From Saprospiraceae bacterium (GTDB lineage Bacteria; Bacteroidota; Bacteroidia; Chitinophagales; Saprospiraceae), in NCBI GenBank assembly GCA_016706365.1, contig JADJJU010000005.1:248001-312000 (forward strand): a DNA stretch of 64,000 nt, in the 5' to 3' direction. The stretch's first letter is position 1; the number at the start of each line of letters is the position of its first letter. A model generated the notes under the pieces. That model was not told the origin of the DNA. It made no database searches and saw only the letters and a program-made list of their open reading frames with translations. Of this stretch, positions 11,045 through 19,535 are shown one piece after another. A program made the position numbers and the translations under genes.

Positions 11045-12202
11045 ATGCAAGCAAAATCAATAAAAGCAAATTCTACCAAAGAGATAAATGAAGTCCTTCT
11101 ACAAACATTGTCAGGAGGATTCAAACCCACCCTTGCTTTTGTTTTTATATCTATCAAACAAGATTGGGAGGATTTAAGCGCATTACTCGATAAAAAGGGA
11201 ATCCAGATTTTTGGCGCCACTACCGGCGGGGAGTTTATTGACGGCGACATTGGTACAGGCTCTATTGCGATACTGCTGTTGGATATGAACCCTGCCCACT
11301 TTACCCTATTGCTGGAAGATTACAGTGGCAAAGACCCCAAAGCCGTGGTACAGGCCATGGCACTAAAAGCGAAAGAACAGTTCGCAAACCCGGCTTTCAT
11401 CATTTCCAATAGCCTGGAACTTACCAGAAGTGTGGAATTGGGAGAGCCCATTCTTAGGGCCATTGAATCCGTAACCGGCCCCGATACCATTATTTGGGGT
11501 GGCCGAGCCGGTGATGACTTTTTGTTTCAAAACACAATTGTCTTTTCGAATCATCAATCGCTGCAAAGTGGAATCTTGCTGCTGGTATTGGATGGAGATA
11601 GCATACTGATGAAGGGACAGGCAGCATCGGGGCAGAAACCCGTGGGAACCGAAAAAACAATTACCAAAATGGTGGATAACTGGATTTATGAGTTGGACAA
11701 TCAACCCGCCACCGATATGGTGATGAAATATTTGGGACTCAAACTAACAGAAGAAGAAACGATTGCCTTTAATCCAATCAACTACAACATCATGTTCAGT
11801 GTTGCCAGGGGAAAAGGTGATCCTATTATTCGGGGCGTAGGTGCATTCAATTGGAAGGAGAAGGCCGTTTTCATACTTGCAAGTATTAAAGAAGGGGATA
11901 AAGTACGCTTCACCCTTCAACCTGATTTTGAAATTGTGGATGAGGTAACCGGCAATGCCGAAAAAATCAGGCAATCCGAAATGCCCCATGCAGATGCATT
12001 GCTCATGTTTTCCTGTATAGGTAGGCTGGGACAATTTGGGCCGCTGATAAGCGAGGAAATAGAAGGCATCAAAAATGTATTTAATGTGCCCATGGCCGGA
12101 TTTTTTACCTATGGCGAATTTGGAAAGACCAACCAGGGCCATAATGAATTTCACAACAGCACCTGTTGCTGGGTGGCGCTTAAAGAAAAAAATGTTCACT
12201 AA
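11045..12202 (+). CDS. FIST domain protein, paralogue 1
   Basis: This protein of about 385 residues has a FIST_N domain (about 25-215) followed by a FIST_C domain (about 220-380). FIST domains are proposed small-ligand sensors found with kinases, chemotaxis proteins and cyclases. Family-like features are IFGATTGGEFIDGDI, ADALLMFSCIGR and GFFTYGEFG. It has no catalytic motif, membrane segment or output domain. The Met at 11045 (MQAKSIKANST) aligns with the starts of the next two genes and lies 13 bases after the kinase stop codon. It is the first of three tandem paralogues and presumably feeds ligand information to the flanking kinases; that link is inferred. Confidence 0.9.
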   Translation: MQAKSIKANSTKEINEVLLQTLSGGFKPTLAFVFISIKQDWEDLSALLDKKGIQIFGATTGGEFIDGDIGTGSIAILLLDMNPAHFTLLLEDYSGKDPKAVVQAMALKAKEQFANPAFIISNSLELTRSVELGEPILRAIESVTGPDTIIWGGRAGDDFLFQNTIVFSNHQSLQSGILLLVLDGDSILMKGQAASGQKPVGTEKTITKMVDNWIYELDNQPATDMVMKYLGLKLTEEETIAFNPINYNIMFSVARGKGDPIIRGVGAFNWKEKAVFILASIKEGDKVRFTLQPDFEIVDEVTGNAEKIRQSEMPHADALLMFSCIGRLGQFGPLISEEIEGIKNVFNVPMAGFFTYGEFGKTNQGHNEFHNSTCCWVALKEKNVH

Positions 12203-12216
12203 ACATAAAATGGGAA

Positions 12217-13401
12217 ATGAAAGCAAAAACAATTAAAGGAAATTCAACCGAAGAAATAAATATCGCCTTAGAGCAAAGCATGGCTGATGGGGATCAACCG
12301 ACATTGGCTATTGTATTCCTTTCTGTCAAACAAGACAAAGAAGCTGTTTCCAAATTATTGGACGATAAGGACATTCAGATATTTGGGGCTACCACTGCGG
12401 GTGAATTTATTGATGGCGATATAGAACAAGGCAGTATTGTTATGCTATTGCTCGACATGAATCCAGATTATTTTAAAATAGAATTTCTTGAAACAAGCCA
12501 GGAGACTGCCTTCGATGATGCTACCAAATTGGGCATAACCGGAAGAGAAAGTTTTACCAAACCTGCGTTTATAATTGCTAATAGTGGCGTGTCTTCAGAT
12601 GGTGAGCCATTGGTTGAAGGCATCCTGCAAGGTTTTGGAAAACTTTCCTCACCGGAAGAAGGCGAAGTAACCATATTCGGAGGTAAGGCAGGAGATGATT
12701 TGGCTCTTGAAGCAACTTTTGTTTTTACCAATGGAAAAAGCAGTGACAGCGCACTTGTAGCACTCATTATTGATGAAGACAAAATCGATGTCAGGGGTAT
12801 CGCAACTTGCGGCTGGAAAGCTATTGGTACGACAAAAACAGTTACCAAAAGCGAAGGCAGCATTGTATATACCCTTGACGATAAACCGGCACTGGATATG
12901 TTACTAAATTACCTCGGTGTTGAGTTAAAGTTGGATGGAAACAGGGAGATAGTGACATTTTTAAGCTCCTGGTACTATCCATTGCAGGTAGAACGTGAAA
13001 ATGTTGATCCTGTAATACGGACGGCCATGTTTGCCAATCGTGAAGACCGTTCACTTATTTGCTCCGGAAGAGTACCTCAAGGGTCAAAAATCAAGTTTTC
13101 GATGCCACCGGATTTTGATTCCATAGATGCAGTCGTTGCAGAATGTAAAGTCATTAAGGATGATTCGCAGCAGGAAGCCGATGCCCTCATCATGTTTTCA
13201 TGTGTAAGCCGATATTTATCGTTTGGGATGGTAATAAAAGAGGAGATAGAGCAGGTGCAAAAAATTTGGGGTGTACCCATGGCAGGCTTTTTTTCCTATG
13301 GTGAATATGGGAAATCCCTGTCTGCCGGAAAGGCTGGAAATGCCGGGAAAAATGATTATCATAATAATACTTGCTGCGTTGTGGCATTGAAAGAAAAATA
13401 A
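12217..13401 (+). CDS. FIST domain protein, paralogue 2
   Basis: Second tandem FIST_N/FIST_C protein (394 residues). It starts MKAKTIKGNSTEEIN, like its neighbours, and keeps IFGATTAGEFIDGDI, a central GGKAGDD and the C-terminal ADALIMFSCVSR and GFFSYGEYG. Compared with paralogue 1 it has a glycine-rich insertion near the end (SAGKAGNAGKNDYHNN). No catalytic residues or membrane helices are present. The 14-base gap from the previous gene suggests co-transcription. The three copies have diverged mainly in the middle of the FIST_N domain and around residues 225-260, as expected if each binds a different ligand. Confidence 0.9.
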   Translation: MKAKTIKGNSTEEINIALEQSMADGDQPTLAIVFLSVKQDKEAVSKLLDDKDIQIFGATTAGEFIDGDIEQGSIVMLLLDMNPDYFKIEFLETSQETAFDDATKLGITGRESFTKPAFIIANSGVSSDGEPLVEGILQGFGKLSSPEEGEVTIFGGKAGDDLALEATFVFTNGKSSDSALVALIIDEDKIDVRGIATCGWKAIGTTKTVTKSEGSIVYTLDDKPALDMLLNYLGVELKLDGNREIVTFLSSWYYPLQVERENVDPVIRTAMFANREDRSLICSGRVPQGSKIKFSMPPDFDSIDAVVAECKVIKDDSQQEADALIMFSCVSRYLSFGMVIKEEIEQVQKIWGVPMAGFFSYGEYGKSLSAGKAGNAGKNDYHNNTCCVVALKEK

Positions 13402-13463
13402 GTCCCACCTTAACGAATCATTCAGGCAGGCTTTGACTCAATCAGAATGACAAAAAATAAAAC

Positions 13464-14603
13464 ATGAAAGCAAAATCAATTAAAGGAAATTCAATACACG
13501 AGATTAAGAATGCCTTGCAGCAAAGCATGGCGGATGGTTATCAGCCAACATTGGCGATTGTATTCATGTCTGTTAAACAGGATCGCAAAGCTATTTGTAA
13601 ATTGTTGGATGAAGCAGGCATTGCTGTTTTCGGCTGTACCACTAATGGAGAGTTTATTGATGAAGTGACAGAAAAAGGTTCAATTGCCATTCTTTTACTT
13701 GACATCAATAAAAATTATTTTCAAATTTATTTTGAAGAATATCCCCAAAAAAATTACAGGGAAGTAACCAACCGTATTGCTCAAAAAGCAAAAGAAACAT
13801 TTGCTAATCCTGCATTTTTTATATCCGGCAGCAACATGGAGACGGATGCAGAAGAATTATTATTTGGTTTTGAAGATGCAGTAGGCAAAGATGTAAACGT
13901 GTATGGATGTATGGCCGGCGATGATTTTACTTTCACAGATCAATTTGTTTTCACGAATCATTATTCAAGTTCACGGGGTTTGGTCTGCATTGCCTTGGAT
14001 GAGGAGAAAATCATGATAAAAGGTGTTGCCACCTGTGGATGGAAAGCAGTTGGAACAGTTAGAACGGTTACGAAAAGTGAAGGCAATCATGTTTATACGG
14101 TTGACGATACGCCGGTCTTAGACATTACAACAAAGTATGGCGGACTTGAAAATGTATCGCCTGATAACGAAGGATTGTTATTGGAAATAGCTGCTAATTT
14201 CTCTTTGCAGCTTCAACGTGAAAAAGGAGATCCAGTGATGCGGCCTGGCTTGGTAATCGATTGGGAAGACCGTTCATTCTATTGCAGCGGCACTGTGCCT
14301 CAGGGATCAAAAGTTCGTTTCTCTCTACCACCAGATTTTGATGTGATGGAAAAAGTAATTAAAGGCGTCGAAAATTTGAAGGCCACACAAATGCCGGAAG
14401 CAGATGCGTTGGTCGTGTTTAGTTGTGCCGGAAGAATCCTTTCATTGGGCCCTTTGATGACACAGGAAATTGAAGGCATTAAAAATGTGTGGAATGTACC
14501 TATGCTTGGGATGTTCTCCAACGCAGAATTAGCGCGGGCCACAGGCGGAAACCTTGAAATGCACAACCTTACTACTTGTTGTGTAGCGATAAAAGAAAAA
14601 TAA
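13464..14603 (+). CDS. FIST domain protein, paralogue 3
   Basis: Third tandem FIST_N/FIST_C protein (379 residues), with the same MKAKSIKGNS start, VFGCTTNGEFIDEV, GCMAGDDFTF, CGWKAVGTVRTVTKSEGN and ADALVVFSCAGR. It is closer to paralogue 2 than to paralogue 1 over residues 170-220 (shared CGWKA.GT.(K/R)TVTKSEG). A kinase gene starts two bases after its stop, so translation is probably coupled. Cytoplasmic, with no enzyme motif. Its role as a ligand-binding partner of that kinase is inferred from this arrangement. Confidence 0.9.
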   Translation: MKAKSIKGNSIHEIKNALQQSMADGYQPTLAIVFMSVKQDRKAICKLLDEAGIAVFGCTTNGEFIDEVTEKGSIAILLLDINKNYFQIYFEEYPQKNYREVTNRIAQKAKETFANPAFFISGSNMETDAEELLFGFEDAVGKDVNVYGCMAGDDFTFTDQFVFTNHYSSSRGLVCIALDEEKIMIKGVATCGWKAVGTVRTVTKSEGNHVYTVDDTPVLDITTKYGGLENVSPDNEGLLLEIAANFSLQLQREKGDPVMRPGLVIDWEDRSFYCSGTVPQGSKVRFSLPPDFDVMEKVIKGVENLKATQMPEADALVVFSCAGRILSLGPLMTQEIEGIKNVWNVPMLGMFSNAELARATGGNLEMHNLTTCCVAIKEK

Positions 14604-14605
14604 AA

Positions 14606-15667
14606 ATGAACCAGCATTTACAAAGCATATTAAATTTAATTCAGAAAGACAATCTGATATCGGCGGAGCAAAAGACAACAATAATTAAAGCATTGAAAGA
14701 TGCAGACAAGGAATTAGAAATTACCGCATTCAAACTGGACCGTACAGAAAAGGTAAAACGTACTACTGCCATTTTATTGGAAGAAACCATAGAAGAGTTG
14801 GAACAAAAAAGAATGGCCATTGAAGAAACCAATTCTGCTTTACAAAAATCACTTGAAGAATTGAAATCTACCCAAGCCCAACTCATCCAATCTGAAAAAA
14901 TGGCATCGCTTGGAGAACTCACAGCCGGCATCGCCCACGAGATTCAAAATCCCCTGAATTTTGTAAACAACTTTTCGGAGGTAAGCAATGAACTGATTGA
15001 TGAGATGAAAGAAGAATTTAGGAATGGTGAAACTGAAGAAGGGTTTGCTATTGCAGATGATATTAAACAAAACCTTGAAAAAATAATCCATCATGGCAAA
15101 CGTGCGGACGCAATAGTAAAGGGAATGCTGGAACACAGCCGCACAAGTTCAGGAGAAAAAGTGGAAACTGATATTAATGCCCTCTGTGATGAATATTTGC
15201 GCCTGTCTTTTCATGGATTACGTGCTAAAGACAAATCATTTAATGCAGCTTTTGAGACACATTTTGATGCTAATCTTCCAAGAATAAATGTGGCTTCTCA
15301 GGATATCGGACGTGTTTTGCTTAATCTGATCAATAATGCTTTTTATGCAGTAAATGAAAAATTAAAAGAAGGGAAATCAGATTATAATCCAGGTGTGGAA
15401 GTCATTACAAGGAAAACAGAAAAGGGAATTGAAATTTCTGTAAAGGACAACGGAAACGGCATACCAGAACATATTAAAGACAAAATATTCCAGCCCTTCT
15501 TTACTACCAAACCGACTGGGAAGGGGACAGGGCTGGGGCTAAGCTTAAGTTATGACATTGTGAAAGCACATGGTGGGGAGATAAAAATCGAATCAATAGA
15601 AGGCCATGGTGCTAATTTTATTATTAATTTGCCGGTAGAAAAATTCCACATTACCCGAGTACTATGA
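14606..15667 (+). CDS. Soluble histidine kinase with coiled-coil N-terminus
   Basis: This 353-residue cytoplasmic kinase has about 90 residues of helical coiled coil in place of a sensor domain, then HisKA with His111 (GIAHEIQNP) and a complete HATPase_c domain (NNAFYAV, DNGNGIP, GTGLGLSLSYD). With no sensor of its own it probably receives signals from a partner, and the FIST gene that ends two bases upstream is the obvious candidate. The last codons overlap the next gene in an ATGA arrangement (15664-15667). The Met at 14606 (MNQHLQSIL) is preferred to the upstream in-frame codon at 14576, which lies inside the FIST gene. The core is nearly identical to those near 3.9 and 6.2 kb. Confidence 0.9.
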   Translation: MNQHLQSILNLIQKDNLISAEQKTTIIKALKDADKELEITAFKLDRTEKVKRTTAILLEETIEELEQKRMAIEETNSALQKSLEELKSTQAQLIQSEKMASLGELTAGIAHEIQNPLNFVNNFSEVSNELIDEMKEEFRNGETEEGFAIADDIKQNLEKIIHHGKRADAIVKGMLEHSRTSSGEKVETDINALCDEYLRLSFHGLRAKDKSFNAAFETHFDANLPRINVASQDIGRVLLNLINNAFYAVNEKLKEGKSDYNPGVEVITRKTEKGIEISVKDNGNGIPEHIKDKIFQPFFTTKPTGKGTGLGLSLSYDIVKAHGGEIKIESIEGHGANFIINLPVEKFHITRVL

Positions 15668-17022
15668 ATCTTTTGCTGCTAATTGCCATATTGTATTACC
15701 TCAGAAGGAACCTGGAAAGTAAAACCCTTCTGCCGGAATGGGACAAGATCTTTGTCAGAGGTATGATTGTGTCCTTTATTCTGTTTGGATTGCAATTCAG
15801 TTTCAGCCCGTTTAAGGAAGTCCTAAACTGGGTATCCTATGGCGCTATTTTTTATTTAATTTATCTCAGCCTGAAGAATCCGGTTTTTAAACCGGTAAAG
15901 ACATTGGTCTATGCAGTGATTCCCTACATCATGATTGAATTCATTGCTGATCTGACAGATGTTATTAACAAGCCATTTTATGAGGAGTGGGAATTTTTCT
16001 TTGAATCAGCTTCTTTCTTTGCTTTTATTTGGATGATAGCTATGTTATTTGTTAATAACAAGCAAAGAAAAGCACTGGAGAAAGAGCGTCAGAATGCACT
16101 GGAGGATCAGAAGAGGCTTCAGATATCTGAATCCATGAAGGCTGCATTGGAAGTCCAGGTCGCAGAGCGCACCAGAGAGTTGATGGGTCAGAAAGAATCT
16201 TTGGAAAAAGTGCTGGAGGACCTGCGAGCTACTCAGACACAGCTGATTCATGCTGAAAAAATGGCTTCCCTTGGGGAATTGACAGCTGGTATCGCACATG
16301 AAATTCAAAACCCGCTCAATTTTGTCAATAATTTTTCTGAAGTCAATAATGAACTGTTCCTGGAACTTAAAGAAGAGCTGGATAATGGCGATATTGATGA
16401 AGTTAAAGCCATTGCTGCTGATATAGAGCAAAATCTTCAGAAAATAAGTCATCATGGTAAGCGGGCTGATGCCATAGTAAAAGGAATGCTTCAGCATAGC
16501 AGAAGCAGTGGTTTACATAAAGAGATGACAGATATTAATGCGCTGGCAGATGAATATTTTCGATTGGCATATCATGGATTGAGAGCAAAGGACAAAACTT
16601 TCAATGCAAAATTGAACTCAGAGTTTGATGAAAATGCAGGCAGCATAAATGTCATTGCTCAGGATATTGGAAGGGTGATTCTCAACCTCATTACGAATGC
16701 CTTTTATGCAGTAGATGAGAAAAGAAAGTCCGGGCTGGAAGGTTATGAACCAACTGTGACTGTCAGTACAAAACGAAAAGCTGCAGCAGGAGAAGAGGAT
16801 GAATTGATTCAGATTTCTGTAAAAGATAATGGTTCAGGTATACCGCAAGGAGTATTGGATAAGATTTTTCAACCTTTTTTCACCACCAAACCTACAGGAC
16901 AGGGTACAGGGCTGGGGCTTTCGATGAGTTATGATATTATAACTGCCCATGGGGGAGAATTCAAAGTAGAAACGAAAGAAGGAGAGGGCTCTGAATTTAT
17001 AATTTTGCTACCGGTTTCTTAA
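15664..17022 (+). CDS. Polytopic membrane histidine kinase
   Basis: A 452-residue protein with four or five hydrophobic segments in the first 130 residues and no sizeable periplasmic domain. A coiled coil containing the VAERTREL signature follows, then HisKA with His212 (GIAHEIQNP) and HATPase_c (NAFYAV, DNGSGIP, GTGLGLSMSYD), ending IILLPVS. The membrane block may sense a membrane-linked signal. Its stop-start overlap with the preceding soluble kinase points to coupled expression, and two receiver genes follow (35 and then 1 base apart), making a kinase-kinase-receiver-receiver run. The core has diverged more than those of the other close copies (NNELFLELKEELDNGD after the H-box). Confidence 0.9.
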   Translation: MNLLLLIAILYYLRRNLESKTLLPEWDKIFVRGMIVSFILFGLQFSFSPFKEVLNWVSYGAIFYLIYLSLKNPVFKPVKTLVYAVIPYIMIEFIADLTDVINKPFYEEWEFFFESASFFAFIWMIAMLFVNNKQRKALEKERQNALEDQKRLQISESMKAALEVQVAERTRELMGQKESLEKVLEDLRATQTQLIHAEKMASLGELTAGIAHEIQNPLNFVNNFSEVNNELFLELKEELDNGDIDEVKAIAADIEQNLQKISHHGKRADAIVKGMLQHSRSSGLHKEMTDINALADEYFRLAYHGLRAKDKTFNAKLNSEFDENAGSINVIAQDIGRVILNLITNAFYAVDEKRKSGLEGYEPTVTVSTKRKAAAGEEDELIQISVKDNGSGIPQGVLDKIFQPFFTTKPTGQGTGLGLSMSYDIITAHGGEFKVETKEGEGSEFIILLPVS

Positions 17023-17056
17023 ACAATTAATAGGTTATATTAAAATATATCACAAT

Positions 17057-17428
17057 ATGAATGTTCTGGTTGTTGACGATGAGGAGGATGTAAAATTATT
17101 ATTTGAACAGAGATTCAGAAAGGAAATTAAGAGCGGTGAAATGGAATTTGAATTTGCCTTTTCCGGTGAAGCTGCTTTAAATTATTTGGCTCAGCATCAG
17201 CATGAGGCTGTATTAATTCTTTCTGACATTAATATGCCCGGTATGAGTGGCTTGGAACTTTTGAAGAAAATTAAAGAGAAAGAATCAGCTCCTCCCCCTA
17301 CTGTTGTTATGATTACGGCATATGGAGATGATGAAAATTATAAAATCGCAATGGGACTTGGTGCCGACGATTTTTTAACAAAACCGCTGGACTTCACTTT
17401 ATTGAAGGAGAAATTAAAAGCTATCTGA
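17057..17428 (+). CDS. Single-domain response regulator (CheY-like)
   Basis: A 123-residue stand-alone receiver: Asp7/Asp8 acidic pair, phospho-acceptor Asp57 (SDINMPGM), Thr87 and Lys109 (FLTKP). It has no output domain. It is very similar to the receiver at 6964 and is probably its duplicate. It lies directly after the membrane kinase, and the next receiver gene begins one base after its stop codon. It is presumably a phosphate relay or a protein-binding switch within the island. Confidence 0.9.
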   Translation: MNVLVVDDEEDVKLLFEQRFRKEIKSGEMEFEFAFSGEAALNYLAQHQHEAVLILSDINMPGMSGLELLKKIKEKESAPPPTVVMITAYGDDENYKIAMGLGADDFLTKPLDFTLLKEKLKAI

Positions 17429-17429
17429 C

Positions 17430-17915
17430 ATGACTAAGATATTAGTAGTAGATGATGAGTCTGATCTGGAAATACTGATCAAGCAAAAATTCAGGAAGAA
17501 AATCAGGGAAAATGAATATGATTTCCTGTTTGCCGCCAATGGTAAAATCGCGCTTGAGCTCTTGGAGGAACATCTTGATGTGGATGTTATACTCAGCGAT
17601 ATCAATATGCCGGTGATGGATGGGCTCACTCTATTAACTCATATCTCGGAGCTCAATTCTATATTAAAAGCTGTAGTGGTCTCTGCTTATGGTGATATGG
17701 AAAACATTCGTACAGCCATGAATCGCGGAGCATTTGACTTCATCACCAAGCCGGTTAATTTTCAGGATTTGGAACTGACGATTAACAAAACTGCACATCA
17801 TGTCCTGCAATTGCGGGAAACTTTGGCAGCAATTAAAGAAAACAACATACTGAAGATGTATGTAGATGAGACAGTCCTGAATTTTATGGGGGTAAAGAAT
17901 ATGAAAGCTCAGTGA
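17430..17915 (+). CDS. Response regulator receiver with C-terminal helix, probably the front half of a REC-cyclase protein
   Basis: Residues 1-120 form a receiver domain with Asp8/Asp9, phospho-acceptor Asp57 (SDINMPVM), Ser85 and Lys107 (FITKP). A signalling helix of about 40 residues follows (NNILKMYVDETVLNFMG) of the kind that links receivers to class III cyclases. The stop TGA at 17913 overlaps the cyclase frame. One extra base just before 17912 would read KAQ-VNTTEMITASVLFVD without interruption, so receiver and cyclase may be one protein split by a lost base. If the split is real, the pair is translationally coupled and the helix could still dock on the cyclase. Confidence 0.85.
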   Translation: MTKILVVDDESDLEILIKQKFRKKIRENEYDFLFAANGKIALELLEEHLDVDVILSDINMPVMDGLTLLTHISELNSILKAVVVSAYGDMENIRTAMNRGAFDFITKPVNFQDLELTINKTAHHVLQLRETLAAIKENNILKMYVDETVLNFMGVKNMKAQ

Positions 17916-18469
17916 ACACTACAGAGATGATTACTGCAAGCGTTCTATTTGTTGATATTTGTTCATTTACTACTATCAGTGAAAATGAATCCCCTGAAAT
18001 GGTAGTTAAGCTGCTCAATAATTATTTTGATACAATGGTCAAAGTAATTATTGCACACGGAGGATATGTAGATAAGTTCATTGGAGATGCTGTGATGGCA
18101 GTATTTAGAGGTGACTATCACCTCGACAGAGCGCTGGATGCAAGCCTTGAACTGAGATCAAAAATCGAACAGCTACCGGCATTGTCAGAGCAGTTTTCTT
18201 TCAAGCCAAATGTTTCAATTGGTATCAACTGTGGAGAAATGATCTCAGGAAATATAGGATCAGTAAGTTTAAAAAGACTTGATTATACAGTCATAGGCGA
18301 TACTGTTAATACAGCGCAAAGGCTTCAATCCGCAGCTAAGCCGGGTCAGATTTTAATCAATGAAGCATCATACACCCAAATAAAAGAGAACTTCATCTGC
18401 AATAAGGTAGGAGAAACCCAGCTTAAAAATAAGCAGGAACCTATGCTGCTTTATGAAGTAGTAAGTTGA
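17912..18469 (+). CDS. Class III adenylate/guanylate cyclase catalytic domain
   Basis: The 185 residues are essentially one cyclase homology domain. Metal-binding Asp residues are in LFVDICSFT and KFIGDAVMAVF; the Lys of DKFIGD fits substrate-base recognition, and VNTAQRL holds the Asn and Arg that stabilise the transition state. The pattern fits an adenylate cyclase better than a guanylate cyclase, but this is not certain. It is the last gene of the island and the only recognisable enzymatic output in it. It starts with GTG at 17912 overlapping the receiver stop (GTGA), or at ATG 17927, and is quite possibly a continuation of the receiver after a one-base loss. Regulation by receiver phosphorylation is inferred from the arrangement. 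Confidence 0.88.
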   Translation: MNTTEMITASVLFVDICSFTTISENESPEMVVKLLNNYFDTMVKVIIAHGGYVDKFIGDAVMAVFRGDYHLDRALDASLELRSKIEQLPALSEQFSFKPNVSIGINCGEMISGNIGSVSLKRLDYTVIGDTVNTAQRLQSAAKPGQILINEASYTQIKENFICNKVGETQLKNKQEPMLLYEVVS

Positions 18470-18476
18470 TTATTAC

Positions 18477-19085
18477 TTATTTGATTTCAGTAGAAAACAC
18501 CTGTAAATCTCCAATTCTTCCGACAAGTACATCACCCGGCTTGACCGCACTCACTCCTGAGGGTGTACCGGTATAGATGAGATCACCCTGTTCCAATGTA
18601 AAGTATTTAGAGACTTGTGCTATCAAATTGTGGAATGAAAAAATCATGTCACTGGTATCCCCGGCCTGAACTATTGTTTCATTTTTGAAAAGATTAAACG
18701 CGAGATTATCCAGCTCATAATCATTTTTGTCCAGCCATTTTCCTAGAACAGCTGAATGATCAAATGCTTTGGCTTTCTCCCAGGGAAGACCTTTGGCTTT
18801 CAGCAGAGACTGCAGGTCCCTTGCTGTGAAATCAATTCCCAGGCTAAATTGCTCGAAATATCTGTCGGCAAATTCTTCCTGAATATGCTTGCCTTTTTTG
18901 CTGATGCGAATCACCACTTCTATTTCATGATGAATATCCTGAGAAAATTCAGGAATAAAGAATGGTTTGTTTTCCAATAATAATGCAGTTGCAGGCTTCA
19001 TGAATATTACTGGTTCTTCAGGAATTTCATTGTTGAATTCCTTAGCGTGCTCAGCGTAATTTCTTCCAATGCAAAAAATCTTCAT
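18477..19085 (-). CDS. Fumarylacetoacetate hydrolase family protein
   Basis: A 202-residue single-domain FAH-fold enzyme: N-terminal KIFCIGRNYAEHAKE, metal-binding region IHHEIEVVIRI, GIDFTARDLQ and the C-terminal LIYTGTPSGV. These are hallmarks of small FAH-family hydrolases/isomerases/decarboxylases that act on acylpyruvates or related 2-oxo acids. The length is normal for this compact group. The gene is convergent with the cyclase gene (7 bases between stops) and is followed on its 5' side by the HigA gene, so no pathway context is visible. Exact substrate unknown; oxaloacetate decarboxylase or acylpyruvase activity is typical of relatives. Confidence 0.85.
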   Translation of the reverse strand: MKIFCIGRNYAEHAKEFNNEIPEEPVIFMKPATALLLENKPFFIPEFSQDIHHEIEVVIRISKKGKHIQEEFADRYFEQFSLGIDFTARDLQSLLKAKGLPWEKAKAFDHSAVLGKWLDKNDYELDNLAFNLFKNETIVQAGDTSDMIFSFHNLIAQVSKYFTLEQGDLIYTGTPSGVSAVKPGDVLVGRIGDLQVFSTEIK

Positions 19086-19142
19086 GTTGTTGAGGTAAGA
19101 ATTGTAATGGTACTCATGATATTTAGTGATAGAAAGGGAGAA

Positions 19143-19535
19143 TTACCTTTCACTGACTTGATAATCTTTGATTAAAATTTCAGGTTGAATATTAAGAACA
19201 GAGTGTAATTTTCTAATCATAGATAAACTCAATTTTCTTTTGCCTGATAACACTTCACTGGCTCTGCTTCGTGAGCCCAGAATTTCACTGAGTTCTGAAG
19301 TTTTCATATTCATCTGATCCAGCCGGAAAAGGATAGCTTCTATAGGATGGGGAGGTTCGATAGGATAGTTTTCCCTCTCATACTTTTCAATTAAAATACC
19401 CAGCAGTTCCAGTTCATCAGACTCATTTGAATTGGGTTGCAAATCTTTTTGCATTAACTCATAAGCTCTTTGAAGATAATTTTCATACTGCTTATTACTT
19501 TTTATTGGTCTTATCATATGAAATTGTGTTGGCAT
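19143..19535 (-). CDS. higA: HigA-type antitoxin, XRE helix-turn-helix
   Basis: A 130-residue protein with an acidic helical N-terminal half (IRPIKSNKQYENYL, YPIEPPHPIEAILFRLDQ) and a C-terminal helix-turn-helix (SELSEILGSRSRASEVLSGK). This is the typical architecture of HigA antitoxins encoded after HigB-type RelE toxins. The start at 19535 lies inside the 3' end of the toxin gene; a second Met at 19517 (MIRPIKSN) is closer to the usual family start. It should bind the toxin and repress their shared promoter, although the toxin gene is interrupted here. The toxin-first gene order is that of HigBA systems. Confidence 0.85.
   Translation of the reverse strand: MPTQFHMIRPIKSNKQYENYLQRAYELMQKDLQPNSNESDELELLGILIEKYERENYPIEPPHPIEAILFRLDQMNMKTSELSEILGSRSRASEVLSGKRKLSLSMIRKLHSVLNIQPEILIKDYQVSER

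Noticed and set aside
18470..18480. Terminator between the cyclase and FAH genes
   Set aside because: The short TAAGT/ACTTA pairing is too weak and has no GC stem or T run.
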